The notes below the pieces were generated by a model. It saw nothing but the letters and a program-made list of their open reading frames with translations. It did not search any database and was not told the origin of the DNA. Both the position numbers and the translations under genes were made by a program. Positions 30,223 to 30,848 of a stretch of 30,848 bases of DNA are shown piece by piece; the stretch's first letter is position 1; every line of letters begins with the position of its first letter. This DNA is from a virus: positions 1 through 30,848 of IMG/VR virus record IMGVR_UViG_3300030106_004702, one strand, 5' to 3'.

Positions 30223-30848
30223 TTATGTTGTTATTTCTAGTTGAGCAGGGGCATCTTCTGAGTCCTCGTACATTTCAACGTATACCATTTGGTTGTTACC
30301 TCCAGACTGTTCAGTTTTTGGGTAGAATGCGATAACTATACTATTACCCGAAGACCATCCCGACCTATCCACAACCTCCTGAATTGCAGTTTTGATATCG
30401 GGAGAGACTAAGAAAGTTCCATTAGATGCACTTCTAATCGTTCCGTTTCCAGTGTCTGTATTGCTACCCCAAGCTACTTCTGCTGTGGTGTAATTACTGT
30501 GGTTGAGACCGGCTGCGGTTGTTGGAGCGGCCTGATTGTCTGCGTCATAAGCAGCTACATAGAAATTATAATCAGCTGAATTGCCTGAAAACCCTCTCTT
30601 ATTAAACTTAAAGTAGGCACTCTGAATAGTAGCCCCTTGGTCTACAGCAATATTTTGGAACCTAAAGTATCCTGCAAAGTAATCAGTATTACCCTCATCA
30701 TCCTGCACACCAATGTATTCTTTTGCATTACTATTTGAAAAGCCTGCGTTATAAGTTGAATTTGAACTAGAACTACTGTTTCTTCTAGCTTTACCATCGT
30801 CTGCACCAGTGCTTATAGTATAAGTATTTGTGCCGCCGCCGTAGGCAC
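30223..30848 (-). CDS. DNRLRE-like protein, C-terminal part (5' truncated by window)
   Basis: The frame is open to the right edge, so at least 208 residues are present and the real start lies beyond the window. A GTG-started 161-residue subset is only the part after an internal codon. The upstream part is a Ser/Asn/Gly-rich segment (30721-30830). The rest fits a DNRLRE-type beta domain: DYFAGYFRFQNI then AVDQGATIQSAYFKFN, a long strand set with DYNFYVAAYDADNQAAP, DIKTAIQEVVDRSGWSSGNSI and a final VEMYEDSEDAPAQLEI. Such modules sit on extracellular surface proteins and, in viruses, on tail or fibre proteins. A virion structural or host-binding role is plausible but not proven. Confidence 0.6.
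   Translation of the reverse strand, partial: AYGGGTNTYTISTGADDGKARRNSSSSSNSTYNAGFSNSNAKEYIGVQDDEGNTDYFAGYFRFQNIAVDQGATIQSAYFKFNKRGFSGNSADYNFYVAAYDADNQAAPTTAAGLNHSNYTTAEVAWGSNTDTGNGTIRSASNGTFLVSPDIKTAIQEVVDRSGWSSGNSIVIAFYPKTEQSGGNNQMVYVEMYEDSEDAPAQLEITT

Overview
The window looks like part of the genome of a tailed bacteriophage (Caudoviricetes-like), AT-rich and densely packed. Every gene I can support lies on the minus strand. Genes are joined by ATGA or TAATG junctions or by short overlaps, and the largest gaps are only a few tens of bases. Most starts have a clear Shine-Dalgarno sequence inside the end of the upstream gene. There is no integrase, ribosomal gene, tRNA or ordinary bacterial operon. 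Instead there is a viral replication set: RecA-like recombinase, DnaB-type helicase, DnaG-type primase, DNA polymerase III alpha, DnaQ-like exonuclease, SSB, dUTPase, dNMP kinase, PhoH, several nucleases and a sigma-like factor. A DUF1501 protein, a family greatly expanded in Planctomycetota, hints at a planctomycete host. That is inference.

In the direction of transcription (right to left): (1) 30848-28698 holds the 3' part of a DNRLRE-like, possibly structural, protein cut by the window edge, a DUF1501 protein, and a small membrane-anchored protein with a CPMC motif. (2) 28697-22160 holds PhoH, a membrane protein, an FmdB-type zinc ribbon, several small unknown proteins, the RecA-like recombinase, a DUF559/Vsr-like nuclease, a zinc-ribbon protein, dUTPase and three consecutive very small membrane proteins, two of them under 60 residues. 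(3) 22193-12550 is the replication core: helicase, primase, dNMP kinase, Cas4/RecB-like nuclease, PD-(D/E)XK nuclease, the two halves of DNA polymerase III alpha, and SSB. (4) 12563-12078 is a compact sigma-70-like factor. (5) 12088-1 is a glycan island of about 13 sugar-related genes: three GT4s, a GT2, a CgeB-like GT, GT32, GT47, a GT-A-like enzyme, a sugar nucleotidyltransferase, an FkbM methyltransferase, a methyltransferase-like remnant, GDP-L-fucose synthase, and the N-terminus of a probable GT10 fucosyltransferase.

The most unusual feature is the split DNA polymerase III alpha. The N-terminal half (15807-17378) carries the PHP domain and all three catalytic aspartates. It stops just after the KFDxLG motif. 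The C-terminal half (12912-14471) starts just before the GVFQLES motif, so almost nothing is missing between them. Between the halves lie a 72-residue unknown, a GIY-YIG nuclease domain fused to a ribbon-helix-helix domain, and the DEDDh proofreading exonuclease. There are no intein sequences at the break. The arrangement resembles phage genes split by homing endonucleases, but here in a bacterial-type replicase.

The glycan island probably modifies virion or host surface glycans with fucose-containing chains, since fcl and the GT10-like gene lie in the same array. Two short gene gaps, upstream of ssb and of the FmdB gene, share the pattern TGTC-N18-TATAATAT, a candidate promoter type. Function calls rest on motifs read by eye. 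No database search was possible.
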